Assembly (NCBI RefSeq): GCF_009650605.1
Contig: NZ_WAJT01000001.1
Location: 1,054,001-1,118,000, forward strand
DNA length: 64,000 nt
Direction: 5' to 3'
Origin: Labrenzia sp. CE80
Lineage (GTDB): Bacteria > Pseudomonadota > Alphaproteobacteria > Rhizobiales > Stappiaceae
In this document: in pieces, positions 27,580-36,299 of the stretch
Numbering within the stretch: position 1 is the stretch's first letter
Layout of the letters: every line of letters begins with the position of its first letter
Position numbers and translations under genes: made by a program
Notes under the pieces: model-generated
Told to the model about the DNA's origin: nothing
Seen by the model: the letters and a program-made list of their open reading frames with translations, nothing else
Databases searched by the model: none

Positions 27580-29574
27580 ATGTACTCCGCAATCGTATTC
27601 CTGCCTCTGATCGGCTTCCTGACTGTCGGGTTGTTCGGTAAGGCTCTGGGGGACAAGGCCAGCGAATATATCACCACCGGGTTGGTGATTGTGGCGGCGC
27701 TTTTGTCCTGGGTCGCGTTCTTTACGGTCGGCTATGGCGAAACGGCGCTTTATCAGGTCGAGATCATGCGCTGGATCACGGCAGGGGCGCTTGATGTCTC
27801 CTGGTCTCTGCGTATCGACACGCTGACGGTTGTCATGTTGGTCGTTGTGAACTCGGTTTCTGCTCTGGTTCATGTCTATTCGATCGGCTACATGCACCAC
27901 GATCCGCACCGGCCGCGTTTCTTCGCCTATCTGTCGCTCTTCACCTTTGCGATGCTCTCTCTGGTCACATCCGACAACCTGTTGCAGATGTTCTTTGGCT
28001 GGGAAGGCGTTGGTCTCGCGTCCTATCTGCTGATCGGCTTCTGGTACAAGAAGCCGTCGGCCAACGCGGCGGCGATGAAAGCCTTTGTGGTCAACCGTGT
28101 GGGTGACTTCGGCTTTGCGCTCGGCATCTTCGGTGTCTTTTATGTTTTCAACAGCATCGATCTGTCCACGGTGTTCGCAAATGCGCCGGCGTTGATGGAA
28201 GGCGAGGGGCATGGCGAAGTCATGAGCTTCCTTGGCTATCATCTGGATGCCCATGGCGCGATGACCGTGATTTGCCTGCTGCTCTTCATGGGCGCGATGG
28301 GCAAGTCGGCCCAGTTCCTGCTGCACACCTGGCTGCCGGATGCGATGGAAGGCCCGACGCCTGTTTCCGCTCTGATCCACGCAGCGACCATGGTTACTGC
28401 GGGCGTCTTCATGGTGGCACGTCTGTCTCCGCTCTTTGAGCTCTCGCATACGGCTCTGACGGTCGTCACCTTCTTTGGCGCAACGACGGCGTTTTTCGCC
28501 GCGACGGTTGGTCTGGTGCAAAACGACATCAAGCGCGTGATCGCCTATTCGACCTGTTCGCAGCTTGGCTACATGTTCGTGGCTTTGGGTGTTGGGGCCT
28601 ATTCCATCGCCGTGTTCCATCTCTTCACGCACGCCTTCTTCAAGGCTCTTCTGTTCCTTTGCGCGGGGTCGGTCATTCACTCTGTGTCCGATGAACAGGA
28701 CATGCGAAAGATGGGCGGCCTGCGGAAGCACATTCCGATCACCTATTGGACGATGTTCATTGGAACAGTCGCCCTGACCGGTGTCGGAATTCCGTTCACG
28801 CACATCGGTTTCGCCGGCTTCATCTCCAAGGATGCAGTGATCGAGGCAGCCTATGTCGGCCATAATTCAATGGCGCAATACGGCTTCTGGCTGACCGTCA
28901 TCGCTGCCGGATTGACGTCGTTCTACTCTTGGCGCCTGACCTTCATGACCTTCCATGGCAAGCCGCGTGCGTCGGTCGATGTCATGAAGCACATTCATGA
29001 ATCTCCACTGGTGATGACTGTGCCGCTATTTTTTCTGTCAATCGGTGCGGTTCTGGCCGGGATGGTCTTCTACGGCTCTTTTTATGGCGACGGTTACGAT
29101 GCCTTCTGGAAGGGCGCATTGTTCACCGGCGCAGAGAACCATGTGCTGCATGACATGCACGAGGTTCCTGCCTGGGTGAAGGTGTCACCCTTCGTGATGA
29201 TGGTCGTCGGTTTCCTTGTGGCCTATCAGTTCTACATCCGCTCTCCGGAAACCCCGAAGAAGCTGGCGGAGGAACACTCGGGGCTCTACCAGTTCCTGCT
29301 CAACAAGTGGTACTTCGATGAGCTCTACAACTTCCTCTTCGTGCGTTCCGCAATGTGGATCGGCCGTGTTCTTTGGAAGCAGGGAGACGGCAAGGTGATT
29401 GACGGTTACGGGCCCAACGGCGTTGCCGCCCGGGTTCAGAACGTCACGACCTGGGTCGTGAAACTGCAGACCGGATACCTTTACCACTATGCCTTTGCGA
29501 TGCTGATCGGCGTGGCTGCCCTCATCACCTGGTCGATGTTTACAGGTGCTGGCACCGTCGGAGGAGCTCACTGA
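27580..29574 (+). CDS. nuoL: NADH-quinone oxidoreductase subunit L
   Basis: A 664-residue antiporter-like subunit, the distal proton pump. Typical blocks include SIGYMHHDP, the FFGWEGVGLASYLLIGFWY segment with its key Glu, LLHTWLPDAMEGPTPVSAL, and a long C-terminal lateral helix. The stop overlaps the nuoM start by one base (TGATG). Confidence 0.98.
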   Translation: MYSAIVFLPLIGFLTVGLFGKALGDKASEYITTGLVIVAALLSWVAFFTVGYGETALYQVEIMRWITAGALDVSWSLRIDTLTVVMLVVVNSVSALVHVYSIGYMHHDPHRPRFFAYLSLFTFAMLSLVTSDNLLQMFFGWEGVGLASYLLIGFWYKKPSANAAAMKAFVVNRVGDFGFALGIFGVFYVFNSIDLSTVFANAPALMEGEGHGEVMSFLGYHLDAHGAMTVICLLLFMGAMGKSAQFLLHTWLPDAMEGPTPVSALIHAATMVTAGVFMVARLSPLFELSHTALTVVTFFGATTAFFAATVGLVQNDIKRVIAYSTCSQLGYMFVALGVGAYSIAVFHLFTHAFFKALLFLCAGSVIHSVSDEQDMRKMGGLRKHIPITYWTMFIGTVALTGVGIPFTHIGFAGFISKDAVIEAAYVGHNSMAQYGFWLTVIAAGLTSFYSWRLTFMTFHGKPRASVDVMKHIHESPLVMTVPLFFLSIGAVLAGMVFYGSFYGDGYDAFWKGALFTGAENHVLHDMHEVPAWVKVSPFVMMVVGFLVAYQFYIRSPETPKKLAEEHSGLYQFLLNKWYFDELYNFLFVRSAMWIGRVLWKQGDGKVIDGYGPNGVAARVQNVTTWVVKLQTGYLYHYAFAMLIGVAALITWSMFTGAGTVGGAH

Positions 29575-31094
29575 TGATCGACTGGCCCATTCTCACCACG
29601 ACAACGTTCCTGCCGCTGGCAGGAGTGCTGGCGATCCTGCTGGTGCCGGGTGAAGACGAGGACGGCAAGCGGAACATCCGCATGGTTGCGTTGTTCTCGA
29701 CCATCTTCACCTTTGGCCTGTCACTGTTCGTCTGGGGTTTCTTCGACTATAGCAACCCTGGCTTCCAGATGGTCGAGAGCACCGAGTGGCTCGGAGGTGC
29801 GATCAACTACAAGATGGGTGTTGACGGCATCTCGCTGCTCTTTGTGATCCTGTCGACCTTCCTCATGCCCTTCTGCATCCTCGCGTCCTGGGAGAGCGTG
29901 CAGAAGCGGGTGAAGGAATACATGATTGCGTTCCTCATCCTGGAAACCCTGATGATTGGCGTGTTTTGCTCGCTCGATCTGGTTGTTTTCTACGTCTTCT
30001 TCGAAGCTGGCCTGATCCCGATGTTCCTGATCATCGGTGTCTGGGGTGGTGCTCGCCGCGTCTATGCGTCCTACAAGTTCTTCCTCTATACGCTGCTCGG
30101 GTCGGTTCTGATGCTGATTGCGATCATGGCGATGTACTGGGAGGCTGGCACCACGGACATCACGGTGCTGCTGCAGCATCCATTCCCGGCCGAGATGCAG
30201 ACCTGGCTCTGGATCGCATTCTTTGCAAGCTTTGCCGTGAAGATGCCGATGTGGCCGGTTCACACCTGGTTGCCGGATGCTCACGTTGAGGCCCCGACTG
30301 CCGGTTCCGTAATCCTTGCCGGTATTTTGCTGAAGCTCGGTGGCTATGGCTTCCTGCGCTTCTCTTTGCCTATGTTCCCGATCGCCTCGGACATGTTTGC
30401 CCCCATGGTGTTCACCCTGTCGGTTGTGGCGATTATCTACACTTCGCTCGTGGCGCTTGCCCAGGAAGACATCAAGAAGCTGATTGCCTATTCGTCCGTC
30501 GCCCACATGGGCTATGTGACCATGGGGATCTTCACGATGACGCCGCAGGGTGTTCAGGGCGGCATCTTCCAGATGCTTTCTCACGGGATCGTCTCCGGCG
30601 CGCTGTTTCTTTGTGTCGGCGTGATCTATGACCGTATGCACACGCGCGAGATTGCCGCTTACGGTGGCTTGGTCAGCCGGATGCCGAAATATGCGGTTGC
30701 CTTCCTGATCTTCACGATGGCGAATGTCGGGTTGCCGGGCACCTCAGGCTTCGTAGGTGAAATCCTGACGCTCATGGGCGCGTATCAGGTCAACACATGG
30801 GTTGCGATGTTCGCGACCACGGGTGTGATCCTGTCGGCCGCATATGCGCTGTATCTCTACCGCCGGGTGGTGTTCGGCGCGCTTGAGAAGGAAAGCCTCA
30901 AGTCGATGCTTGACCTGAATCTCAGGGAGAAGGTGATCCTGGTTCCGATGATTGTCCTGACGATCTTCTTCGGGTTCTACCCGATGGCAATCCTGGATGT
31001 CACACAGGGCGCCGTCGATAACCTGATTACGCAATATCAAGCAGCCCTTGAGGCAGCTGGACAGATCCAGCATGCCACAGCGGCCGCGCACTAA
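29574..31094 (+). CDS. nuoM: NADH-quinone oxidoreductase subunit M
   Basis: A 506-residue antiporter-like subunit with about 14 helices. The FYVFFEAGLIPMFLIIG block holds the helix-5 Glu of the proton channel, and VHTWLPDAHVEAPTAGSV plus LIAYSSVAHMGYV are the standard ND4 signatures. It is translationally coupled to nuoL. Confidence 0.98.
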   Translation: MIDWPILTTTTFLPLAGVLAILLVPGEDEDGKRNIRMVALFSTIFTFGLSLFVWGFFDYSNPGFQMVESTEWLGGAINYKMGVDGISLLFVILSTFLMPFCILASWESVQKRVKEYMIAFLILETLMIGVFCSLDLVVFYVFFEAGLIPMFLIIGVWGGARRVYASYKFFLYTLLGSVLMLIAIMAMYWEAGTTDITVLLQHPFPAEMQTWLWIAFFASFAVKMPMWPVHTWLPDAHVEAPTAGSVILAGILLKLGGYGFLRFSLPMFPIASDMFAPMVFTLSVVAIIYTSLVALAQEDIKKLIAYSSVAHMGYVTMGIFTMTPQGVQGGIFQMLSHGIVSGALFLCVGVIYDRMHTREIAAYGGLVSRMPKYAVAFLIFTMANVGLPGTSGFVGEILTLMGAYQVNTWVAMFATTGVILSAAYALYLYRRVVFGALEKESLKSMLDLNLREKVILVPMIVLTIFFGFYPMAILDVTQGAVDNLITQYQAALEAAGQIQHATAAAH

Positions 31095-31119
31095 CGTTCC
31101 GAAGGCGAGATGAAAGCCA

Positions 31120-32562
31120 ATGTCTGACATGACACAATTGCCTGATCTCATGCCGGTGCTGCCGGAGATCTTTCTGGCCATCGGAGCCATGGTGCTCCTG
31201 ATGATCGGAGTGTTCGGCGGCCAGCGGATCAGCTTCCTGGTCAATGGTATGTCCATGGGCCTGATTGCGGCGACGGCGCTTTTCGTACTGCCTTTCGGAG
31301 CACATTTCGGTGAGACCTTTGGCGGGTCCTTCGTTCTTGATGACTTCGCCTACTTCATGAAGATCCTGGTCCTGATCGGGTCTTTCTTTGCGATCGCTAT
31401 GTCCTGGGCCTTTGCCAAGAGCCAGGCTTTCGACAAGTTCGAATATCCGGTGTTGATCGTTCTGGCGTCGCTCGGCATGCTGTTGATGCTGTCGGCCAAC
31501 GACATGATTGCGCTGTATCTTGGCCTGGAACTGCAGAGCCTTGCGCTCTATGTCGTCGCCGCGATCAACAGAGAATCCGTTCGCTCGACCGAGGCTGGTC
31601 TGAAGTATTTCGTCCTCGGCTCGCTCTCTTCGGGCATGCTGCTCTATGGCATGTCGCTGGTCTATGGTTTCTCCGGTCAGATCGGCTTTCCGGAAATTGC
31701 GGAACTTCTCGCCCACGAGGGCGCATCCATCGGTCTCGTGATCGGTTTGACATTTGTTCTTGCCGGTATTGCCTTCAAGATTTCGGCGGTGCCGTTCCAT
31801 ATGTGGACACCAGATGTTTATGAAGGCGCGCCGACACCTGTGACGGCGTTCCTGGCGGCTGCCCCCAAGGTTGCTGCCATGGGCATGCTGATCCGGATCG
31901 TGATCGACGGGTTTCAGCCTGTCACTACGGACTGGCAGCAGGTGATTGTCTTTGTCGCGATTGCGTCCATGGCACTCGGGGCCTTCGCTGCGATCGGCCA
32001 GACAAACATCAAACGCCTGATGGCCTATTCGTCTATCGGCCACATGGGCTATGCGCTGGTCGGCCTTGCCGCGGGCACCCAGATCGGGGTGGAGGGTGTT
32101 ATCATCTACATGGCAGCCTATCTTGCCATGACACTTGGTGTGTTCGCCTGCATTCTCTCGATGCGACGCAAGGACGGCATGGTTGAGGAGATCAGCGAGC
32201 TGGCCGGATTGTCGCGGACCAATCTGCCGATGGCCATTCTTCTGGCCGTTCTGATGTGGTCGCTGGCAGGAATTCCACCTTTCGTTGGTTTCTTTGCCAA
32301 GTGGTTCGTCTTCTCGGCGGCTGTCGAGGCAGGTCTTTATCCGCTCGCCGTCATCGGAGTCGTGATGTCGGTTGTCGGTGCCTACTACTACCTGCGCATC
32401 ATCAAGGTGATGTTCTTCGACGAGCCTGCGGAGGCTTTTGAGGCGATGCCGATGGAACTCCGTTTCGTGTTGGGCATTTCCGGGCTGTTCGTGATCTTCT
32501 TTGCGCTCATGCCAGGTCCGATTGTTCAGGCGGCGAGTTCTGCTGCAGGGGCGCTCTTCTGA
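31120..32562 (+). CDS. nuoN: NADH-quinone oxidoreductase subunit N
   Basis: A 480-residue antiporter-like subunit (ND2). Visible blocks are LGLELQSLALYVVAA with the channel Glu, VPFHMWTPDVYEGAPTPVTAF, and RLMAYSSIGHMGYAL. It is the last complex I gene, followed 44 bases later by birA, an order seen widely in Rhizobiales. Confidence 0.98.
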   Translation: MSDMTQLPDLMPVLPEIFLAIGAMVLLMIGVFGGQRISFLVNGMSMGLIAATALFVLPFGAHFGETFGGSFVLDDFAYFMKILVLIGSFFAIAMSWAFAKSQAFDKFEYPVLIVLASLGMLLMLSANDMIALYLGLELQSLALYVVAAINRESVRSTEAGLKYFVLGSLSSGMLLYGMSLVYGFSGQIGFPEIAELLAHEGASIGLVIGLTFVLAGIAFKISAVPFHMWTPDVYEGAPTPVTAFLAAAPKVAAMGMLIRIVIDGFQPVTTDWQQVIVFVAIASMALGAFAAIGQTNIKRLMAYSSIGHMGYALVGLAAGTQIGVEGVIIYMAAYLAMTLGVFACILSMRRKDGMVEEISELAGLSRTNLPMAILLAVLMWSLAGIPPFVGFFAKWFVFSAAVEAGLYPLAVIGVVMSVVGAYYYLRIIKVMFFDEPAEAFEAMPMELRFVLGISGLFVIFFALMPGPIVQAASSAAGALF

Positions 32563-32590
32563 CCACATCCGATCGAAACACCGAGTTCCC

Positions 32591-32617
32591 AAACCCGGCG
32601 CCGAAGGTGCCGGGTTT
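32591..32617 (+). terminator. Strong hairpin over the birA start codon
   Basis: A 12-bp inverted repeat AAACCCGGCGCC / GGTGCCGGGTTT (one G-U pair) with a GAA loop, 28 bases after nuoN. Only three T close the stem, so termination would be partial. The probable birA start GTG (32607) lies in the 3' arm. Confidence 0.5.
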
Positions 32618-33377
32618 GCGCGTTGAGCGGCACGGTGCTGTCGGCTCCACCAACAACCTTGCGTTCGAAAGAGCGCGTTCGGGCGATCCGGGTGGTTTGT
32701 GGATTGTGGCTGAGGAACAGTCCGATGGCCGTGGACGCCGGGGGCGTGACTGGGTCTCGCCGCGCGGCAATCTGTTCGCCAGTCATTTCCTGCTCGACCC
32801 AGGACCCAGGGAACGGCTTGGCGAGGTGCCGCTTGTAGCAGCGGTCGCTCTGGCGGATGCGATTGACAAATGCGCCGGAACGCACCAGATGGTTGGGTTG
32901 AAGTGGCCGAATGATCTACTTGTCGATGGTGCAAAGCTTTCGGGTATTCTGCTTGAGGCAGAATCGGTTGCCGGCGGCAGAACGGCGATGGTGCTCGGGT
33001 TTGGTGTGAACTGTGTAGCTCACCCTGAACATGGGCTCTATCCGACAGTCGATCTTGCTGCCCTCGGACACAGGATCTCTGCAGATCAATTGTTCAATGC
33101 GCTGGCTCTAAGCCTGGATCACTGGCTTTCAGTCTGGCGGCGTGCGGACGGCTTCAAGGACGTCCGGAAGGCCTGGTTGGCCCGCGCTGTCCACCTTGGA
33201 AAAACGATTAGGGTGCGCAACGGCGATCGCGAGATGGCGGGCACTTTTCTTGATCTCGACAACCGGGGCCATCTTGTTCTTGGCCTTGAGAATGGTCAAC
33301 GGGAGACCATTTTCGCAGGTGACGTCTTTCTGGAGGGCTTGCAGCCTGAGGGCTCGCCCGACATCCCGAAGTTTTAA
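32607..33377 (+). CDS. birA: Biotin--[acetyl-CoA-carboxylase] ligase
   Basis: A 256-residue biotin protein ligase. The biotinyl-AMP loop GRGRRGR is at 41-47 and the KWPND motif at 99-103; a C-terminal SH3-like domain follows. There is no N-terminal helix-turn-helix, so this is the monofunctional class that does not repress biotin genes. It activates biotin and attaches it to carboxylases such as AccB. No ATG or TTG is available upstream before nuoN ends. GTG 32607 is therefore the likely start, although it falls inside a strong hairpin. Confidence 0.92.
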   Translation: MPGLRVERHGAVGSTNNLAFERARSGDPGGLWIVAEEQSDGRGRRGRDWVSPRGNLFASHFLLDPGPRERLGEVPLVAAVALADAIDKCAGTHQMVGLKWPNDLLVDGAKLSGILLEAESVAGGRTAMVLGFGVNCVAHPEHGLYPTVDLAALGHRISADQLFNALALSLDHWLSVWRRADGFKDVRKAWLARAVHLGKTIRVRNGDREMAGTFLDLDNRGHLVLGLENGQRETIFAGDVFLEGLQPEGSPDIPKF

Positions 33378-33391
33378 GTTTGGAGAACTAA

Positions 33392-35059
33392 ATGGCATCT
33401 GCCAACGACATGGTCTTTCTGCCACTTGGCGGGGTTGGTGAAATCGGAATGAACCTGGCGCTCTACGGCATCGGCCCTGAGGACAATCGGTCCTGGCTGA
33501 TGGTCGATTGCGGAGTTTCCTTTGCCGGCCCGGAGTTGCCCGGGATTGATCTTGTCTTCCCGGATATCAAATTCCTCGAGGAAGAAGCCGACAACATCGT
33601 CGGCATGGTCATCACCCACGCGCATGAAGATCACTATGGCGCCATCGTGCACCTGTGGCCTTTTCTCAAGGTGCCGGTCTATCTGACACCCTTCACGGCA
33701 GCGTTGCTTGAGGCCAAGACGGAGAGCGAACCTGGCGCTGAAAAGGTTCCGGTCACGGTCGTCAATCAGGGGGACCGGATCGACATTGGGCCGTTTAACG
33801 TTGAATTCGTTACCATGACCCATTCGATCCCCGAGCCCTGCGCGCTTGCGATCCGCACAGACGCGGGTCTCTTCGTTCATACGGGCGACTGGAAGATCGA
33901 CCACACGCCAGGTGTTGGCTTGCCGATCGACATGAAGCGGCTGCGTGAATTGGGTGACGAGGGCATCACAGCTCTTGTCTGTGACAGCACCAATGCGATC
34001 CGTGACGGAGTAAGTCCGAGTGAGGGCGATGTAGCCAAAGAGCTGAAGAAGGTGATGAAGACCGCGAAACACCGGATCGCGATCACCACCTTTGCGTCCA
34101 ATGTGGCCCGTATCCGCGCGATTGCCGAAGCCGCAGCTTCTTGTGAGCGCGATGTTGTGGTTGTTGGGCGGTCCATGCACCGGGTGATCGCCGTTGCGGG
34201 CGAACTGGGCTATCTGGACGGCTTGCCGGCCTTTCATGACGAAGATGCCTATGGCTATCTGCCGCGCGAGAAGACGGTTCTTCTGTGCACGGGGTCCCAG
34301 GGCGAGGCGAGGGCGGCCCTGGCGCGTATCGCAAGCGGCGATCATCGCAACATTGCCCTGTCCAAGGGCGACACCGTGATCTTCTCGTCACGGACGATCC
34401 CGGGCAATGAAAAGGCGGTCGGCGAAGTTCAGAACCATCTGGCGGATCTTGATGTTCAGATCATCACGGACAAGGACGCCATGGTGCATGTTTCCGGCCA
34501 TCCGCGCCGCGGCGAGCTTGAAGAACTCTACAAATTGCTGAAGCCCAAAGTCGTGGTTCCAGTCCATGGTGAACCGTTGCATCTTGCCGCCCATGCGGAG
34601 TTTGCCCGGTCCATGAAGGTGCCGGAGGTCATTCGTGGCAAGAACGGCGACGTCATACGGCTGAATGCGGGCAGGGCGGCCATCATTGATGAAGCGCCTT
34701 TCGGCATCATGGTCAAGGATGGGTCCATTCTGGACGATCCGGAGGTGACCGGCGTCAAGGAGAGACGCAAGCTGTCCTACGCGGGCGCCCTTGTGATTTC
34801 CCTCGTGGTCAACCGGCAGGGAGATCTGCTGGATGACCCGCAAATGTCGCTCATGGGCCTGCCGGATACGGACGACGACGGCGAGCCGATGGAAGACATC
34901 GTTACAAAGGCGATCGTAGGGGCCGTCACGAGCATTCCCAAGGCCCGCCGCAAGGACAAGGACCTGATCGGCGAGGCGGCGCGGCGTGCCGCGCGCGCTG
35001 CGGTCCTCGAGGTCTGGGGCAAAAAGACGCTTTGTCAGGTGCTCGTCACCCGGCTATGA
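33392..35059 (+). CDS. rnj: Ribonuclease J
   Basis: A 555-residue metallo-beta-lactamase/beta-CASP nuclease. The metal motif HAHEDH is at residues 76-81 (His76, His78, Asp80, His81). The beta-CASP segment and the C-terminal VSGHPRRGEL and PVHGE blocks are present. RNase J combines 5'-to-3' exonuclease and endonuclease activity in mRNA decay and rRNA maturation. It starts 15 bases after birA with a GGAG site, so it is probably co-transcribed with it. Confidence 0.95.
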   Translation: MASANDMVFLPLGGVGEIGMNLALYGIGPEDNRSWLMVDCGVSFAGPELPGIDLVFPDIKFLEEEADNIVGMVITHAHEDHYGAIVHLWPFLKVPVYLTPFTAALLEAKTESEPGAEKVPVTVVNQGDRIDIGPFNVEFVTMTHSIPEPCALAIRTDAGLFVHTGDWKIDHTPGVGLPIDMKRLRELGDEGITALVCDSTNAIRDGVSPSEGDVAKELKKVMKTAKHRIAITTFASNVARIRAIAEAAASCERDVVVVGRSMHRVIAVAGELGYLDGLPAFHDEDAYGYLPREKTVLLCTGSQGEARAALARIASGDHRNIALSKGDTVIFSSRTIPGNEKAVGEVQNHLADLDVQIITDKDAMVHVSGHPRRGELEELYKLLKPKVVVPVHGEPLHLAAHAEFARSMKVPEVIRGKNGDVIRLNAGRAAIIDEAPFGIMVKDGSILDDPEVTGVKERRKLSYAGALVISLVVNRQGDLLDDPQMSLMGLPDTDDDGEPMEDIVTKAIVGAVTSIPKARRKDKDLIGEAARRAARAAVLEVWGKKTLCQVLVTRL

Positions 35060-35116
35060 GGAAAACAATGGGCGCGGCCGACACTTGGTGCGGGCGCAGC
35101 CCAATGGGAGGTTGAG

Positions 35117-35521
35117 ATGATTGGACGTTTGAACCATGTCGCGATCGCTGTCTCGGACATTGAGGCAGCGACGGCGGTCTACCGCGATACGCTCGGCGCG
35201 AGCGTATCTGACAAGGTTGCGCAGCCCGATCATGGCGTCAGCACCGTCTTCATCAATCTCCCGAACACCAAGATCGAGCTGCTGGAACCGCTGGGAGAGA
35301 ACTCTCCGATCAACAAGTTCCTGGAAAAGAACCCGTCTGGCGGCATTCATCATGTCTGCTACGAGGTCGATGACATCCTGGCAGCGCGCGACAAGCTGGT
35401 CGCAGATGGTGCTCGCGTTCTCGGCGATGGCGAACCGAAAACCGGTGCGCATGGAAAACCTGTCTTGTTCCTTCATCCCAAAGACTTTCTGGGAACCTTG
35501 ACCGAGCTGGAGGAGGCCTAG
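35117..35521 (+). CDS. mce: Methylmalonyl-CoA epimerase
   Basis: A 134-residue VOC-fold enzyme converting (S)- to (R)-methylmalonyl-CoA in propionate and odd-chain/branched amino acid catabolism. It starts GRLNHVAIAVSDIE with metal ligand His7, has the second metal-site His in GGIHHVCYEV, and IELLEPLGENSPI typical of the epimerase rather than other VOC proteins. GGGAGG lies seven bases upstream of the ATG. DUF1467 follows by five bases. Confidence 0.93.
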   Translation: MIGRLNHVAIAVSDIEAATAVYRDTLGASVSDKVAQPDHGVSTVFINLPNTKIELLEPLGENSPINKFLEKNPSGGIHHVCYEVDDILAARDKLVADGARVLGDGEPKTGAHGKPVLFLHPKDFLGTLTELEEA

Positions 35522-35526
35522 ACTTC

Positions 35527-35799
35527 ATGAGCGTTGTGTTCGCCGTTGCTGTCTATTTCATGATCTGGTGGATCGTTCTCTTTGCCATTCTGCCTTTCGG
35601 GATCCACCGTAGCCAGGAGGAGGCAGGAGATGTTCTGCCCGGATCGGAGCCAAGTGCTCCCGAGCGACCCCGCTTTTTGCGGGTGATCATCCTGACGACG
35701 CTGGTCGCGACGTCCATCTTTGCCGGCTATTTCTGGCTCCGGAACTCTGGCGTTACGCTGGCGGATATTCCGTTTCTGACGCCCCCCTCCATGCGTTGA
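35527..35799 (+). CDS. DUF1467 family membrane protein
   Basis: A 90-residue protein with two membrane helices (about 3-24 and 50-70) and the family pattern YFMIWWIVLFAILPFGI near the N-terminus. DUF1467 is an alphaproteobacterial family of unknown function, often found between mce and proS as here. It is five bases after mce, probably in the same transcript. A terminator follows. Confidence 0.85.
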   Translation: MSVVFAVAVYFMIWWIVLFAILPFGIHRSQEEAGDVLPGSEPSAPERPRFLRVIILTTLVATSIFAGYFWLRNSGVTLADIPFLTPPSMR

Positions 35800-35853
35800 G
35801 AAACCACCTGTTTCGGTTGCATCGAGGCGATCGCTCAAGCTCAGAACGAAAAA

Positions 35854-35877
35854 AAAGCAGGGCTTTCGCCCTGCTTT
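35854..35877 (+). terminator. Terminator after the rnj-mce-DUF1467 unit
   Basis: Perfect 10-bp stem AAAGCAGGGC / GCCCTGCTTT with a TTTC loop. The A-rich 5' arm is preceded by further A, and the T run is within the 3' arm. Confidence 0.7.
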
Positions 35878-36299
35878 GCTGTGAGTTCCGCGTCTAATAC
35901 CCCTCATCCCTCGTCTAATCTTGCGATGTCGACGGGTCGGCTGCGAACCATAAAGATGCGCCGGAGGGGATCTTCCTCCCAAGACTCAGACCGCGATGCC
36001 TGTTGGATCGTAAGTTATTTTCACAACGACCCTTTTTCTTATGTTTTAAGACAATAGACGATAGAAATTTAGTTGTCACCTATTTGTGCGCATACGCATA
36101 CATTTTTTGCTTGCGTAAGAAAGTATCATCTTCGCTTTGGCTTCATTTACCTTTCGAGTGAAATTCCTGACGGGATCAGTAAGCAATTTGTTGGAATGCA
36201 TAATTCTTGGCCATTGCGAAAGTCAGGACTTGTCTTTCAAGCTGCCTTGCGGTTTCACTGCGCTTCACAACGGCCTTTGCCCATATCAAGAGAGAATCC
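35878..36299. other. AT-rich intergenic region upstream of proS
   Basis: About 420 bases with no supported gene. The section 36010-36230 is clearly more AT-rich than the surrounding DNA. A frame in phase with proS stays open upstream to 36207, but the extension does not resemble prolyl-tRNA synthetase. The proS promoter is probably here; no consensus pair is convincing. Confidence 0.5.

Noticed and set aside
27187..28863. 558-residue minus-strand frame
   Set aside because: Antisense to nuoL with the same artefactual composition.
31027..32934. 635-residue minus-strand frame
   Set aside because: Antisense to nuoN and birA; composition is that of a shadow frame.
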